64,000 nt of DNA from Acinetobacter sp. GSS19 (GTDB lineage: Bacteria > Pseudomonadota > Gammaproteobacteria > Pseudomonadales > Moraxellaceae). Location of the stretch: the NCBI RefSeq assembly GCF_028621895.1, contig NZ_CP117520.1:1116001-1180000 (forward strand), read 5' to 3'. The notes under the pieces were generated by a model, which had not been told where the DNA came from, did no database searches, and saw only the letters and a list, made by a program, of their open reading frames with translations. Below are positions 54,667 to 64,000 of this stretch, piece after piece (position 1 is the first letter of the stretch; every line of letters starts with the position of its first letter). Position numbers and translations under genes: made by a program.

Positions 54667-56382
54667 CTATTTCCAGTATTTCAGTTTCGAGGTTTGGCCA
54701 ATCCCGACATTGAAACTGTTGGTGGGATCAAGTTTCTGGTAATGCTGCTTGAGCGCGGGTTTAGCCACATATAAATGTCCTACATTATGCTCAGCCGGAT
54801 ATTCTGCACCCCGATCATCCAGCAAATGCCACATCTGATGTTCCATTTCCAAAGGGTCTACCCCTTTTTTCACGATATAGTCTTGATGGAACACATGACA
54901 GAGGAAATGACCATAATACAGTTTGTGAATGATCTGCTGGTTCATCTCAGGCGGTAGACACTCCACCCACTGGCGGTCATTACGGCGTAGCGCAATGTCC
55001 AAAGCCACGATATCTTCCACTTCACCGCGGTGGGTATCACGATAACGAATCGCTGCGCCAGCCACCGCAAAGCGGTGCAAAAAGGCCTTGCGTCCTTCAT
55101 CTTCACTGCACAGGAAGTGTTGACCCGTCGGATGCTGCTTAAAATAACTCGCCAAGAACTGATTCACCTGCTCAACATCCTGATGTTCGATTCGCAGAAT
55201 AAGGTGATGCTCATATAAATCCCGAAATTCATTCATGCGTTTCGGTAAATGGTTCGGTAGCAGTTTGGTGACAATTTGCAGAAGCTTGTCAGACAGGCCT
55301 TTCATGCCAAATTTTTCCAGGTAACCATCGACCTTGTCTTTCATGGCAAAGGCCGCGGGAACCCGTGCCGTACCGAATTTTTCAATAAACATGAAGGTGT
55401 CTTTGCCATATTCGGCACCAATGTCATAGGCTACACGATGGATATACTCTCCAGCGATCGGCAATCGTGGTAAATCGGCGAGCAAAAAACGGCGGATTTC
55501 AGTGAGATCATCCTGCGCGTTGGTACCAATGTAAAAGACCTGGCTCGGGATTTTTTCAAAAGTATCCAGACGCACGGCAAAGACACAGATTTTTCCAGCG
55601 GAACCGGATGCTTCATACAGACGTGATGGATCAGCATTAAAGCGGGCGGGTGTGTTGGCATCGACCTGTTTTACATCCTGGGCATAACGCTGATCGGATG
55701 CACAACAGTTGTGGTCAAAGCGGATATCCGTCGCCTGATACTGCTGCTGCTCCAATCTGGATAGAATCTCTTCTGGCGAATTGCCCAAATCAATACCGAG
55801 ATGGTTGACCAGTTCAAGCTGTCCTTGATCATTCACCCGTGCATACAGTGCCAGTTCGGTATAGGCGGGACCACGACGGACCAGAGCGCCACCCGAGTTG
55901 TTGCACACGCCACCCAATACTGAAGCGCCGATACAGGATGAACCAATCACCGAATGCGGTTCACGCTGATACGGCGCCAGCTGTTTTTCCAGAGTATCGA
56001 GTGTTGCACCGGGCAAGCAGATCACCTGTCTGGCCTCATCAATCAGTTGAATGCCTGCCAACCGGCGTGTACTGATTAAAATCACCGGACGGTCGTAATC
56101 CTCCCCATACGGTGTTGAGCCACCGGTGAGGCCGGTATTGGCAGCCTGCATAATCACGATACAGTCCGCATCAACCGCCACCTGCAAGACCTGCCATTGT
56201 TCAAGTAAAGAACCCGGTGCAACCACGGCCAGTACCTTGCCTTCACCAAAACGACGTCCCTGACGGTACAGGCGTGTATCGGCATCCTCCGTCAGGACAT
56301 GGGTTTTACCCACAATCTCTGTTAGCTGTTTTAAAACTTTTTGCTCATCAAATGCAGCGGGCGTTTGAGAATAGTCCTGCAT
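54667..56382 (-). CDS. dld: Quinone-dependent D-lactate dehydrogenase Dld
   Basis: A 571-residue FAD (PCMH-type) membrane-associated enzyme that oxidises D-lactate to pyruvate and feeds quinone. FAD-binding segments MQAANTGLTGGSTPYG and VIGSSCIGASVLGGVCNNSG and the Dld-specific C-terminal membrane-binding region (HNVGHLYVAKPALKQHYQKL) match E. coli Dld in order and length. It is the last gene of the lldP-lldR-lldD-dld operon. Confidence 0.95.
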   Translation of the reverse strand: MQDYSQTPAAFDEQKVLKQLTEIVGKTHVLTEDADTRLYRQGRRFGEGKVLAVVAPGSLLEQWQVLQVAVDADCIVIMQAANTGLTGGSTPYGEDYDRPVILISTRRLAGIQLIDEARQVICLPGATLDTLEKQLAPYQREPHSVIGSSCIGASVLGGVCNNSGGALVRRGPAYTELALYARVNDQGQLELVNHLGIDLGNSPEEILSRLEQQQYQATDIRFDHNCCASDQRYAQDVKQVDANTPARFNADPSRLYEASGSAGKICVFAVRLDTFEKIPSQVFYIGTNAQDDLTEIRRFLLADLPRLPIAGEYIHRVAYDIGAEYGKDTFMFIEKFGTARVPAAFAMKDKVDGYLEKFGMKGLSDKLLQIVTKLLPNHLPKRMNEFRDLYEHHLILRIEHQDVEQVNQFLASYFKQHPTGQHFLCSEDEGRKAFLHRFAVAGAAIRYRDTHRGEVEDIVALDIALRRNDRQWVECLPPEMNQQIIHKLYYGHFLCHVFHQDYIVKKGVDPLEMEHQMWHLLDDRGAEYPAEHNVGHLYVAKPALKQHYQKLDPTNSFNVGIGQTSKLKYWK

Positions 56383-56394
56383 GGCACTTCACTC

Positions 56395-57549
56395 CTAGTC
56401 TCGCAATTCACGATCAAGCTTGACCAGACAGTCGGAAGTAATGTCTGCAATGGTTTTCGCGCCGGTCAGGGTCATGGCCACACGCATTTCCTTATCGATC
56501 AGGTTCAGCAAGTTACTCACACCCTCACCACCCGCAGCACCCAAGGCATAGACAAAAGCGCGTCCCAGCATACAGGTGTCTGCACCCATCGCCAGCATAC
56601 GCACCACGTCCAGACCATTACGGATACCGGAATCCACCAGAATTTTCAGATCACCTTTCACCGCATCGGCAATCGGGGGCAAGGCACGTGTCGTCGAAAG
56701 CACCCCATCCAGCTGACGACCGCCGTGATTGGAGACCACAATGCCATCGGCACCAAAACGTACTGCATCTTTGGCATCTTCAGGATCCAAAATACCTTTG
56801 ATGACCATCGGGCCATCCCAGAATTCACGGATCCATTCCAGATCTTTCCATGAAATGGAGGGGTCAAAGTTGCTTCCCAACCAGCCAATATAATCTTCCA
56901 GCCCGGTCGGTTTACCCAGATATTTCGAGATATTGCCCAAGTCATGTGGACGCCCCATCAGCCCGACATTCCAGGCCCAGTGCGGGTGCATGCAGGACTG
57001 TAAATAACGGCGCATGGCGGCATTTGGACCACTCATGCCGGAATGGGCATCGCGGTAACGTGCACCCGGCACCGGCATATCCACGGTAAACACCAGGGTT
57101 GAACAACCCGCAGCTTTAGCACGCTCAAGGGCATTTTTCATAAAGCCGCGATCACGCAATACGTAGAGCTGAAACCACATCGGACGTTGAATAGCCGGCG
57201 CGACTTCTTCAATCGGGCAGACTGAAACCGTCGATAAAGTAAATGGAATACCTTTCTTGTCGGCAGCCACGGCAGCCTGTACCTCGCCACGGCGGGCATA
57301 CATGCCGGTCAAACCGACCGGCGAAAGTGCGACCGGCATCGACAGAGTTTCATCAAATAACTTGGTTTCCAGACTTAATTCAGACATGTCATTGAGCACA
57401 CGCTGTCTTAACGCGATTTTGGATAGATCTTCTACATTACGCTTCAGGGTATATTCGGCATAAGCACCGCCATCGATATAGTGAAACAAGAATGGGGGTA
57501 AACGGCGTTTTGCCGCTTCGCGATAGTCATTCGCAGAAGAAATAATCAT
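56395..57549 (-). CDS. lldD: L-lactate dehydrogenase LldD (FMN, quinone-linked)
   Basis: Oxidises L-lactate to pyruvate at the membrane. The 384-residue FMN alpha-hydroxyacid dehydrogenase carries [12 protein letters not shown], the catalytic histidine motif [12 protein letters not shown] and the FMN phosphate site [19 protein letters not shown]. It lies 12 bp before dld and two bases after lldR. Confidence 0.96.
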   Translation of the reverse strand: MIISSANDYREAAKRRLPPFLFHYIDGGAYAEYTLKRNVEDLSKIALRQRVLNDMSELSLETKLFDETLSMPVALSPVGLTGMYARRGEVQAAVAADKKGIPFTLSTVSVCPIEEVAPAIQRPMWFQLYVLRDRGFMKNALERAKAAGCSTLVFTVDMPVPGARYRDAHSGMSGPNAAMRRYLQSCMHPHWAWNVGLMGRPHDLGNISKYLGKPTGLEDYIGWLGSNFDPSISWKDLEWIREFWDGPMVIKGILDPEDAKDAVRFGADGIVVSNHGGRQLDGVLSTTRALPPIADAVKGDLKILVDSGIRNGLDVVRMLAMGADTCMLGRAFVYALGAAGGEGVSNLLNLIDKEMRVAMTLTGAKTIADITSDCLVKLDRELRD

Positions 57550-57551
57550 GC

Positions 57552-58295
57552 TTATATCCTGTTTAATCGACTCGCACGCTGACGACGGGCATCTTCCTCA
57601 TCAATCATACGTACTTGTTGAACGACAAATTCAATATGACCACAAACGGCTGCACGTGCCGCCTCCGGGTCCTGCTGTTCAATCGCCTCCATCACCTGCT
57701 GGTGCTGGTCACGCAATTGATCATAACGGTGTGCTTCCGAGTAGACTTTGCGTCGACCGAGAACCACGTTGTATTGCAACAGATCAAACAGCCCGCGCAT
57801 CATCTGGATCAGCACCAGATTGTGCGAAGCCTCGGCAATCGCCAGATGAAATTTGGCATCGGCAATCGCGGCCTGATCATCATCACCCATCGACTGAAAA
57901 TGCGAGATCTGTTGATAATAATGACGAATCTTGCTCACATCCTCCGGTGTCGCGCGTTGCGCGGCATACCAGGCAGTTCCACCTTCCAGAATGATACGGG
58001 CTTCCTGTACATCAAAACGGTAGGCTGGATCTTCATCAATCAGGTTGCTCAGCGGCTGTACAATCTGATGCTGCGACCAGTTGGTCGGCAATTGCTGTAA
58101 ATAAGTTCCCGCTCCAACTTTACTGACCAGCATGCCCTGACTGGTCAATTGTTGAATGGCCTCACGTAAAGAAGAGCGGGAAACACCGAGTTGTTCAGCG
58201 AGTTTGCGTTCGGCAGGCAAACGGTCTCCGACCTGCATATTGCTTTGTTCAATTAACATGCGAAGGTTTTGTACTACTTTGTCGGAAACTTTCAT
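57552..58295 (-). CDS. lldR: Lactate-responsive regulator LldR (GntR/FadR family)
   Basis: A 247-residue GntR regulator: the HTH region [20 protein letters not shown] and an FCD C-terminal domain with the metal histidines ([20 protein letters not shown]). LldR represses lld genes without lactate and is positioned between lldP and lldD as in E. coli. Its probable palindromic operators lie upstream of lldP. Confidence 0.93.
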   Translation of the reverse strand: MKVSDKVVQNLRMLIEQSNMQVGDRLPAERKLAEQLGVSRSSLREAIQQLTSQGMLVSKVGAGTYLQQLPTNWSQHQIVQPLSNLIDEDPAYRFDVQEARIILEGGTAWYAAQRATPEDVSKIRHYYQQISHFQSMGDDDQAAIADAKFHLAIAEASHNLVLIQMMRGLFDLLQYNVVLGRRKVYSEAHRYDQLRDQHQQVMEAIEQQDPEAARAAVCGHIEFVVQQVRMIDEEDARRQRASRLNRI

Positions 58296-58316
58296 CCTGC
58301 CGTCCTCAATTGCGTG

Positions 58317-59987
58317 TTATGGAATCATCCACGGGAACACATAAGCCTGTAAGGTAATCATAATACCCATCATAATCGTGAACGTTATACTGTGTTTAAC
58401 AGTGAAACGGAACAGATCAGATTCTTTACCCACCAGACCCACCGCCGCACAGGCAATCGCAATTGACTGTGGAGAAATCATCTTGCCGGTGACACCACCA
58501 CTGGTATTGGCTGCCACCAGAAGTACCTCCGGCACCCCAATCTGCTGAGCCGTGGTGGCTTGTAACGCGGCAAACAAGGCATTCGCGGATGTATCCGATC
58601 CGGTCAGGAATACCCCGATCCAGCCCAGAAATGGCGAGAAGAAGGTAAAAGCATCGCCAGTATGTGCCAAGGCTAGCGCCAAGGTCGCCGACATGCCTGA
58701 ATAGTTTGCGATAAAGGCAAAAGCCAATACCATGCCGATGGAATAAATCGGGGTTTTTAACTCATTCAGGGTTTCACCGAAGGTTTTCACCGCCTCAAGC
58801 GGCTTCATTTTCAGGAAAATAATGGTGATGATCGCCGCAATAATGATCGCCGTACCGGTGGCAGAGAACCAGTCAAACTTATAGATCGCGTCATAATCTT
58901 TCACTTGTGGCACGACCGGTGGCATTTTCTGAACCAGTTGATGCAGATAAGGCACCTTGATCGCAATCACCATGTCATGCAGTGCTCCATCTTTGGCGAA
59001 TAGATCTTTAAACGGCTTGATACTCCAGATGGTGACCATCACGGTTAAGATCATGAATGGAGACCAGGCTTTGGCAATTTGAGCCAAGCTATATTTGGTC
59101 TGCTTTTGCGCTGCAAGGTTGGCATCGACATTGGCATCTTGATCACTGAAGCGGAAGATGTGTTTTGGCTGCCAGAATTTAAACAGGATGGTTAAGCTCA
59201 CTAGTGAAGCAATCGCGGCAGTAATATCTGGTAGTTCAGGCCCTACAAAGTTAGAGGTGAGATATTGTGCAATCGCGAAAGCACCACCACCGACCAGCAC
59301 CGCAGGCCAGGTTTCTTTCACCCCACGCCAGCCATCCATGATCGCCATAATCCAGAACAAGACAATTGGCACCATAAACGGTAACTGACGGCCGACCATC
59401 TGGCTGATTTCCATGGTCTCCACACCGGACACCTGCCCCGCCACAATAATCGGAATCCCCATGGCACCAAAGGCCACCGGTGCGGTATTCACAATCAGGC
59501 ATAGACCTGCTGCATACAGCGGTTTAAAGCCTAAACCAACCAACAATGCGGCGGTAATCGCCACCGGTGCACCAAAACCCGCCGCGCCTTCCAAAAATGT
59601 TCCGAAAGCAAAACCCACCAACAGCATTTGCAAACGTTGGTCTTCGGTAATCGATAAAATCGAGGAACGGATAATGTCAAACTGTCCGGTTTTTACCGAA
59701 ATCTTGTAGAGAAATACCGCACCGATAATGATCCAGGCGATTGGCCATAGCCCATAAAAGAAGCCATAGATCAGGGAAGCAAAGGCCATCATGGATGGCA
59801 TCTGGTAAGCAAAGAGTGAAACCAGTAAGGCCAGTACCACGGTAATCGTCCCTGCCACGCTGCCTTTTAAGCGAAAAACGGCCAGCGCCAGAAAGAAAAA
59901 GATAATCGGAATCAGGGCGACCAAACTGGAAATCCAGATATTGCCCATCGGATCATAAATCTGCTGCCAATGTTGAAGCATTGTCAT
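58317..59987 (-). CDS. lldP: L-lactate permease LldP
   Basis: A 556-residue LctP-family proton symporter with about 12-14 membrane helices. [20 protein letters not shown] and [20 protein letters not shown] are family signatures, and the length is normal. It is the first gene of the operon and brings in D- and L-lactate for the two dehydrogenases. Confidence 0.96.
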   Translation of the reverse strand: MTMLQHWQQIYDPMGNIWISSLVALIPIIFFFLALAVFRLKGSVAGTITVVLALLVSLFAYQMPSMMAFASLIYGFFYGLWPIAWIIIGAVFLYKISVKTGQFDIIRSSILSITEDQRLQMLLVGFAFGTFLEGAAGFGAPVAITAALLVGLGFKPLYAAGLCLIVNTAPVAFGAMGIPIIVAGQVSGVETMEISQMVGRQLPFMVPIVLFWIMAIMDGWRGVKETWPAVLVGGGAFAIAQYLTSNFVGPELPDITAAIASLVSLTILFKFWQPKHIFRFSDQDANVDANLAAQKQTKYSLAQIAKAWSPFMILTVMVTIWSIKPFKDLFAKDGALHDMVIAIKVPYLHQLVQKMPPVVPQVKDYDAIYKFDWFSATGTAIIIAAIITIIFLKMKPLEAVKTFGETLNELKTPIYSIGMVLAFAFIANYSGMSATLALALAHTGDAFTFFSPFLGWIGVFLTGSDTSANALFAALQATTAQQIGVPEVLLVAANTSGGVTGKMISPQSIAIACAAVGLVGKESDLFRFTVKHSITFTIMMGIMITLQAYVFPWMIP

Positions 59988-60047
59988 CTCCTTGAAATGC
60001 TCACTAAGACGTTGATAGTGGTCTGCGCCTTCATAGAAATCGCAATT

Positions 60048-60166
60048 TTGGTCAGACCAATATAAGTTTTAATTTGAATTAAACTTGTTAAAAACGTTTT
60101 TATAGTAGGATTAGCCAAATAAAAGATCAATATTGGTCTGATTAATTTATTATTGGTCGTACCAAT
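60048..60166. promoter_or_regulatory. LldR-type operators upstream of lldP
   Basis: TTGGTCAGACCAA (60048-60060) is a dyad with a single central base. ATTGGT-CGT-ACCAAT (60152-60166) is a second, and a degenerate copy TTGGTCTGATTAA starts at 60133. The TTGGT/ACCAA arms resemble operators of LldR and other FadR-type GntR proteins. The roughly 104-bp spacing allows a repression loop. The rest of the 540-bp gap to ggt is AT-rich, with a 7-bp inverted repeat TCGAATA-N8-TATTCGA at 60286-60307. Confidence 0.7.
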
Positions 60167-60529
60167 TATCAAGAAATTACTCATATAAAATCTTGCAGCA
60201 GTCGAAAAACCTTGAAAATTAATTCTTGTTTTTATTTGTTTTTTTCGCTGATCAATCTTCATAGATCGATAAACTACAACTTTAGTCGAATAAACCTCAG
60301 TATTCGATCTTTTCAGATCAACCTTTGTGAAATTAAGTCCTAAACATTCCTTCTAGCAATTGTGCTTATGTGAGTGAATTCTCATTTCGAGTGACTGGTT
60401 TTCTTCTTTTTATTTGAGTTTCATAAGCCGATCTGGATTTCAGCGTATACTTGGCACCCCCACAAATCGTGCCTTTGAATGGCACACTATCCTTTGTGGC
60501 TTCGACTGTTCGTTTGCTTGAGAATTACT

Positions 60530-62272
60530 ATGCTCATCCGTTTTGCACTTAAACTCAGCCTGGCTACGCTGATTTGTCTCTCCGCTGAACTATTTGCAAA
60601 TACGACGGTCAATCAGGCAACACTCAGCAGTTATGACTATGACAATGAGATTTTCCATCCGGTTCGGGCGCAAAATGGCATGGTGGCCTCCGAACATGCT
60701 ATTGCCAGCCAGGTCGGTCTGGACATTCTGAAACGCGGTGGCAATGCAGTCGATGCCGCCGTTGCCGTTGGATTTGCCCTGGCAGTGGTCTTACCGCATG
60801 CCGGTAATCTGGGCGGTGGCGGTTTTCTGGTGCTGCATGATAGCCAGTCGGGTCAAAATATTGCGCTGGATTTTCGTGAAATGGCTCCGCGTCATGCGTC
60901 ACGGAATATGTTTCTCGATGAAAATGGCAACATTATTGCCGGAAAATCGCTGTATTCACATGATGCCATTGGTGTACCTGGTACAGTCGCGGGTCTGGAA
61001 TATGCCCTGAAAAAATGGGGCAGCCTGCCCCTCTCGGAAGTGATCGCCCCCGCAATTCAACTGGCAGAACATGGCATTCCGGTCAGCCATTCTTTGGCCA
61101 AAATGCTGAATGCAGCTCAAGAGAAATTAGGCAAATGGCCTAGTTCACGCGCTATTTTCTTTCAAGAGGATCGGCCTTTACGCTATGGCGAGCGTTTGGT
61201 TCAGCAGGATTTGGCGCATTCACTGCGTTTAATCAGTCAACAGGGTAGCCGCATGTTTTATCGCGGAGAAATTGGCGGAAAAATCATTGGACAAATCCAA
61301 GACCATCAGGGCATCATGCAAAAAAGTGATCTGCGCGCCTATAAAGTTGTCGAACGTCAGCCCATCATGGGCAATTATAAAGGCTATCAGATTGTCACCA
61401 TGCCGCCGCCAAGTTCCGGCGGTGTACATCTGGTGCAGATGCTGAACATTCTGGAACAGTTTCCGCTACAGCAATGGGGAGCAAATAGTGCCCAGACCCT
61501 GCATTATCTGACCGAAAGCATGAAACTGGCCTATGCCGACCGGTCTCAATATCTGGGAGACCCTGATTTTGTGCATGTGCCTGTGAAGGGCCTCAGTTCA
61601 AAGCGCTATGCCCAGACTTTAGCGAAACGCATTTCAGCTGAACATGCCACACCATCGAGTCACATTCACCCGGCCAATCCTCTGCCTTATGAAAGTGACC
61701 AAACCACACATTATTCTGTGGTCGATCAACACGGCAATGCGGTTTCAGTGACTTATACCCTGAATTTTAATTTTGGCAGTGGCATTGTTGCGGCCGGTAC
61801 CGGCATTTTACTCAACAATGAAATGGATGATTTTTCAGCCAAAAATGGTGAGCCAAATGCCTTTGGCCTGATTGGTGGAGATGCCAATGCGATTGTCCCC
61901 AGAAAACGTCCACTATCCTCAATGACCCCCACCATCGTGTTAAAAGACCAGAAAGCCTGGCTGGTCACCGGCAGTCCGGGAGGCTCCCGAATTATCAGTA
62001 CCGTGCTACTAACCCTGATCAATACCATCGATTTTCAGATGAATCCGGCTGAAGCGGCGGCGGCACCACGGATTCATCACCAGTGGTTACCGGATGAAAC
62101 TCGTGTAGAAAAAGGCATCAGTGCCGACACCCTCGAATTATTAAAACAAAAAGGTCATAAGATTGTGCAGAAGTCCACCATGGGCAGAACCCAGACCATC
62201 CAAATTCTGCCAGATGGCATCTATGGCTATTCTGATCCGCGTAATCCGGATGGAGCAACGGTCGGATATTAA
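60530..62272 (+). CDS. ggt: Periplasmic gamma-glutamyltransferase
   Basis: Hydrolyses glutathione and other gamma-glutamyl peptides in the periplasm; the precursor self-cleaves into two subunits. From the ATG at 60530 (580 aa) there is a Sec signal peptide (MLIRFALKLSLATLICLSAE). I chose this start over 60479 because it gives a proper signal. The catalytic Thr that begins the small subunit is in DQTTHYSVVD. GILLNNEMDDFS, PLSSMTPTIVL and GSPGGSRII complete the active site. It is followed by a hairpin and then a photolyase gene. Confidence 0.94.
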   Translation: MLIRFALKLSLATLICLSAELFANTTVNQATLSSYDYDNEIFHPVRAQNGMVASEHAIASQVGLDILKRGGNAVDAAVAVGFALAVVLPHAGNLGGGGFLVLHDSQSGQNIALDFREMAPRHASRNMFLDENGNIIAGKSLYSHDAIGVPGTVAGLEYALKKWGSLPLSEVIAPAIQLAEHGIPVSHSLAKMLNAAQEKLGKWPSSRAIFFQEDRPLRYGERLVQQDLAHSLRLISQQGSRMFYRGEIGGKIIGQIQDHQGIMQKSDLRAYKVVERQPIMGNYKGYQIVTMPPPSSGGVHLVQMLNILEQFPLQQWGANSAQTLHYLTESMKLAYADRSQYLGDPDFVHVPVKGLSSKRYAQTLAKRISAEHATPSSHIHPANPLPYESDQTTHYSVVDQHGNAVSVTYTLNFNFGSGIVAAGTGILLNNEMDDFSAKNGEPNAFGLIGGDANAIVPRKRPLSSMTPTIVLKDQKAWLVTGSPGGSRIISTVLLTLINTIDFQMNPAEAAAAPRIHHQWLPDETRVEKGISADTLELLKQKGHKIVQKSTMGRTQTIQILPDGIYGYSDPRNPDGATVGY

Positions 62273-62311
62273 GGCTGAACAGTAACAAACCTCATTGGTT
62301 TGTTCTGAGCC
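62273..62311 (+). other. Hairpin after ggt
   Basis: AACAAACC-TCATT-GGTTTGTT is a perfect 8-bp stem, extended after a mismatch by GGCT/AGCC. No T tract follows, so it may stabilise the 3' end rather than terminate. Confidence 0.4.
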
Positions 62312-62389
62312 AAAAATATATTCACAGAAATTTGACTGCTCCCTTTCTAAGATGCAAACCTGCATAAAAAATGGAAGGGTTAGATCATC

Positions 62390-63919
62390 ATGCGCTTTGG
62401 TTTAATTCTCGGTGATCAACTCAGTCATCAACTGGCGACTTTAAAACATCTGGACCGCAGTCAGGATGTGATTTTAATGGCCGAGGTGCTGGAAGAAGCG
62501 AGTTACGTGCCACACCATCCGCAAAAAATCGCGCTGATTTTTAGTGCCATGCGCCATTTTGCCAAGGAACTCAGAGCACAAGGCTGGAAAATCCGTTATC
62601 AGGTCTTTAACCGAGAAAGTCCTATCCAAAGCCTGCTGGATTTTGTCCAGCATCAACAGCAACGCTATGCCGCTGATGCCTTGCTGATCACCCAGAGCGG
62701 AGAATACCGTTTACAACAACAGATCGAACAGCACTGGAGCAAGACTTTAGGCATTCCGGTGCACTGCCTAGAAGATGATCGTTTCTTTTGCAGCTTGCAA
62801 CAATTCCGAATTTGGGCCAGCAAATATAAAAGCCTGCGCATGGAATACTTTTACCGTGAGATGCGCAAGCAGAGCGGCTATCTGATGCAGGATGGCCAGC
62901 CGATCGGAGGAAAATGGAACTATGATAGTGAAAATCGCAAACGCTGGTCGGGTCAACCCGCTCTCCCACCATCACTGACCTTTATACAAGACCAGATTGA
63001 TCGTGACGTGATGAAGCTGGTCAAGACAGAATTTGCCCATCATCCGGGGCAGATCGAAACCTTTCGTTGGGCCACCACGCGTGAACAGGCGTTGCAGGCA
63101 CTGGCGCATTTTATTCAACATGCTTTACCTTCTTTTGGTGATCATCAGGATGCCATGGTTTACGGTGAGGATGATCTGTTCCATAGTCGCCTTTCGCCTT
63201 ATCTGAATTGTGGTCTGCTCACCCCACGTGAAGTCTGTGATGCTGCTGAGACAGCGTATTTGCAGGGGCATGCACCGTTAAATGCGGTTGAAGGTTTTAT
63301 CCGGCAAATTTTAGGTTGGCGTGAATATGTGCGTGGCATTTACTGGCTGAAAATGCCGGAATACGCCCAGCTCAACGCTTTACAGTCTTTGCGGCCTTTG
63401 CCTGGCTATTATTGGACTGGAAAAACCAAAATGGCCTGCATGGCAGAGGCTATACGCAATACCTTGCAGCATGCCTATGCTCACCATATCCAGCGGCTGA
63501 TGGTGACAGGTAATTTTGCCTTGCTCAGTGGATTGGATCCCGAAGAAGTCTGTCAATGGTATCTGTCTGTGTATGCCGATGCTTATGAATGGGTCGAGCT
63601 ACCGAATACTTTAGGCATGGTGCTCTATGCTGATGCAGGCTTGATGGCCAGTAAACCTTATGCTGCTTCTGGCAATTACATTCATAAAATGTCGGATTAT
63701 TGCCGACATTGTCATTACAATGTGAAGACAAAGACAGCACAAGACAGTTGTCCTTTTAACAGCTTGTACTGGCATTTTCTGAACCCCCATGCCGCACAAC
63801 TGAATTCAAATCCGCGCATGCGCATGATTTACCAAGGTTTCGAGCGAATGCCACCCGAGGAAAAACAGGCCATTTTGCAGCATGCCGAACAGCTTTTAGC
63901 AAATATTGAAGATTTATAG
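62390..63919 (+). CDS. Cryptochrome/photolyase-family protein, Fe-S (PhrB/FeS-BCP) type
   Basis: A 509-residue member of the iron-sulfur bacterial cryptochrome and photolyase group, DNA repair or light-signalling flavoproteins. The N-terminal domain starts MRFGLILGDQLSHQLATL and the FAD domain includes GWREYVRGIYWL and WVELPNTLGMVLYADAGLMA. The four cluster cysteines of the group are recognisable in KMACMAEAI, YCRHC and DSCPFN. Members often repair (6-4) photoproducts. It is preceded by AAGGGTTAG-type weak ribosome spacing and is not obviously in an operon. Confidence 0.92.
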   Translation: MRFGLILGDQLSHQLATLKHLDRSQDVILMAEVLEEASYVPHHPQKIALIFSAMRHFAKELRAQGWKIRYQVFNRESPIQSLLDFVQHQQQRYAADALLITQSGEYRLQQQIEQHWSKTLGIPVHCLEDDRFFCSLQQFRIWASKYKSLRMEYFYREMRKQSGYLMQDGQPIGGKWNYDSENRKRWSGQPALPPSLTFIQDQIDRDVMKLVKTEFAHHPGQIETFRWATTREQALQALAHFIQHALPSFGDHQDAMVYGEDDLFHSRLSPYLNCGLLTPREVCDAAETAYLQGHAPLNAVEGFIRQILGWREYVRGIYWLKMPEYAQLNALQSLRPLPGYYWTGKTKMACMAEAIRNTLQHAYAHHIQRLMVTGNFALLSGLDPEEVCQWYLSVYADAYEWVELPNTLGMVLYADAGLMASKPYAASGNYIHKMSDYCRHCHYNVKTKTAQDSCPFNSLYWHFLNPHAAQLNSNPRMRMIYQGFERMPPEEKQAILQHAEQLLANIEDL

Positions 63920-63940
63920 GCGACCACATTGCTTCCGGCA

Positions 63941-63968
63941 TAAAAATGCCACCCAAAAAGGTGGCATA
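63941..63968 (-). terminator. Terminator for a minus-strand gene entering from the right
   Basis: On the minus strand ATGCCACC-N6-GGTGGCAT is followed by TTTTT. On the plus strand no T run follows, so it does not serve the photolyase gene. Confidence 0.8.
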
Positions 63969-63972
63969 TGAT

Positions 63973-64000
63973 CTATTCTTTACCCATACGGTGCGCTAGG
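63973..64000 (-). CDS. C-terminal tail of a minus-strand gene
   Basis: The minus strand ends in the frame LAHRMGKE followed by TAG at 63973-63975, just before an intrinsic terminator. Only eight codons are visible, so the product cannot be identified. Confidence 0.45.

Noticed and set aside
1..64000. CRISPR arrays, tRNA or rRNA genes, prophage modules
   Set aside because: No regularly spaced repeats, no cloverleaf-like or rRNA-like stretches and no phage structural or integrase genes were seen on reading the window.

Overview
The window looks like an Acinetobacter chromosome segment (Moraxellaceae, Gammaproteobacteria). This rests on recognised protein families and gene neighbourhoods, not on a database search. 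Supporting items are hupB-ppiD, prmB-aroC, a phosphatase-mannitol-1-phosphate dehydrogenase fusion of the type described in Acinetobacter baylyi, AcnD/PrpF-type propionate genes, an lldP-lldR-lldD-dld operon, and AT-rich intergenic DNA. No rRNA, tRNA or CRISPR array was seen.

Layout. 1-10.7 kb is housekeeping: the start of iscS, iscR with an IscR site, hupB, ppiD, an ABC1/UbiB kinase-like gene, prmB, aroC, a CinA-domain gene and a MarR regulator. An AT-rich gene-free stretch (10.7-11.4 kb) holds a candidate small RNA. 11.4-16.1 kb is a sulfide/persulfide module: a sigma-54 activator diverges from a persulfide dioxygenase, a phosphatase-like/sulfide:quinone oxidoreductase fusion and a TauE/SafE exporter, with a clear sigma-54 promoter and a symmetric four-copy upstream site. 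16.2-28.4 kb carries ppk, a secreted protein of unknown function, two complete IS3-family elements, a DgcZ-like diguanylate cyclase, mtlD, a DUF389 membrane protein and several gene or IS remnants.

28.4-45.7 kb is a nitrate-assimilation and molybdenum-cofactor block. On the minus strand the order of transcription is narK, nirB, a NirD-like/reductase fusion, nasA, mobA, then moaA, moaD, moaE, moaCB, moeA, modA, modB and modC. NasT (ANTAR) and NasS are divergent on the plus strand. I see sigma-54 promoter matches before narK, moaA and nasT. The narK leader carries two hairpins with ANTAR-type hexaloops (A at position 1, G at position 4). The simplest model is sigma-54/NtrC control by nitrogen status plus NasT/NasS antitermination by nitrate. 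Molybdate uptake and cofactor synthesis would feed the nitrate reductase. Degenerate remnants of what appears to be one transposase family flank the block on both sides, and modC ends exactly at one of them.

46-52.8 kb is the 2-methylcitrate operon (GntR regulator, prpB, prpC, acnD, prpF). 53-60 kb has a small DoxX-like protein, a LysR regulator and the lactate operon (lldP, lldR, lldD, dld) with palindromic LldR-type operators. 60.5-64 kb has gamma-glutamyltransferase, an Fe-S-type cryptochrome/photolyase and the tail of a minus-strand gene.
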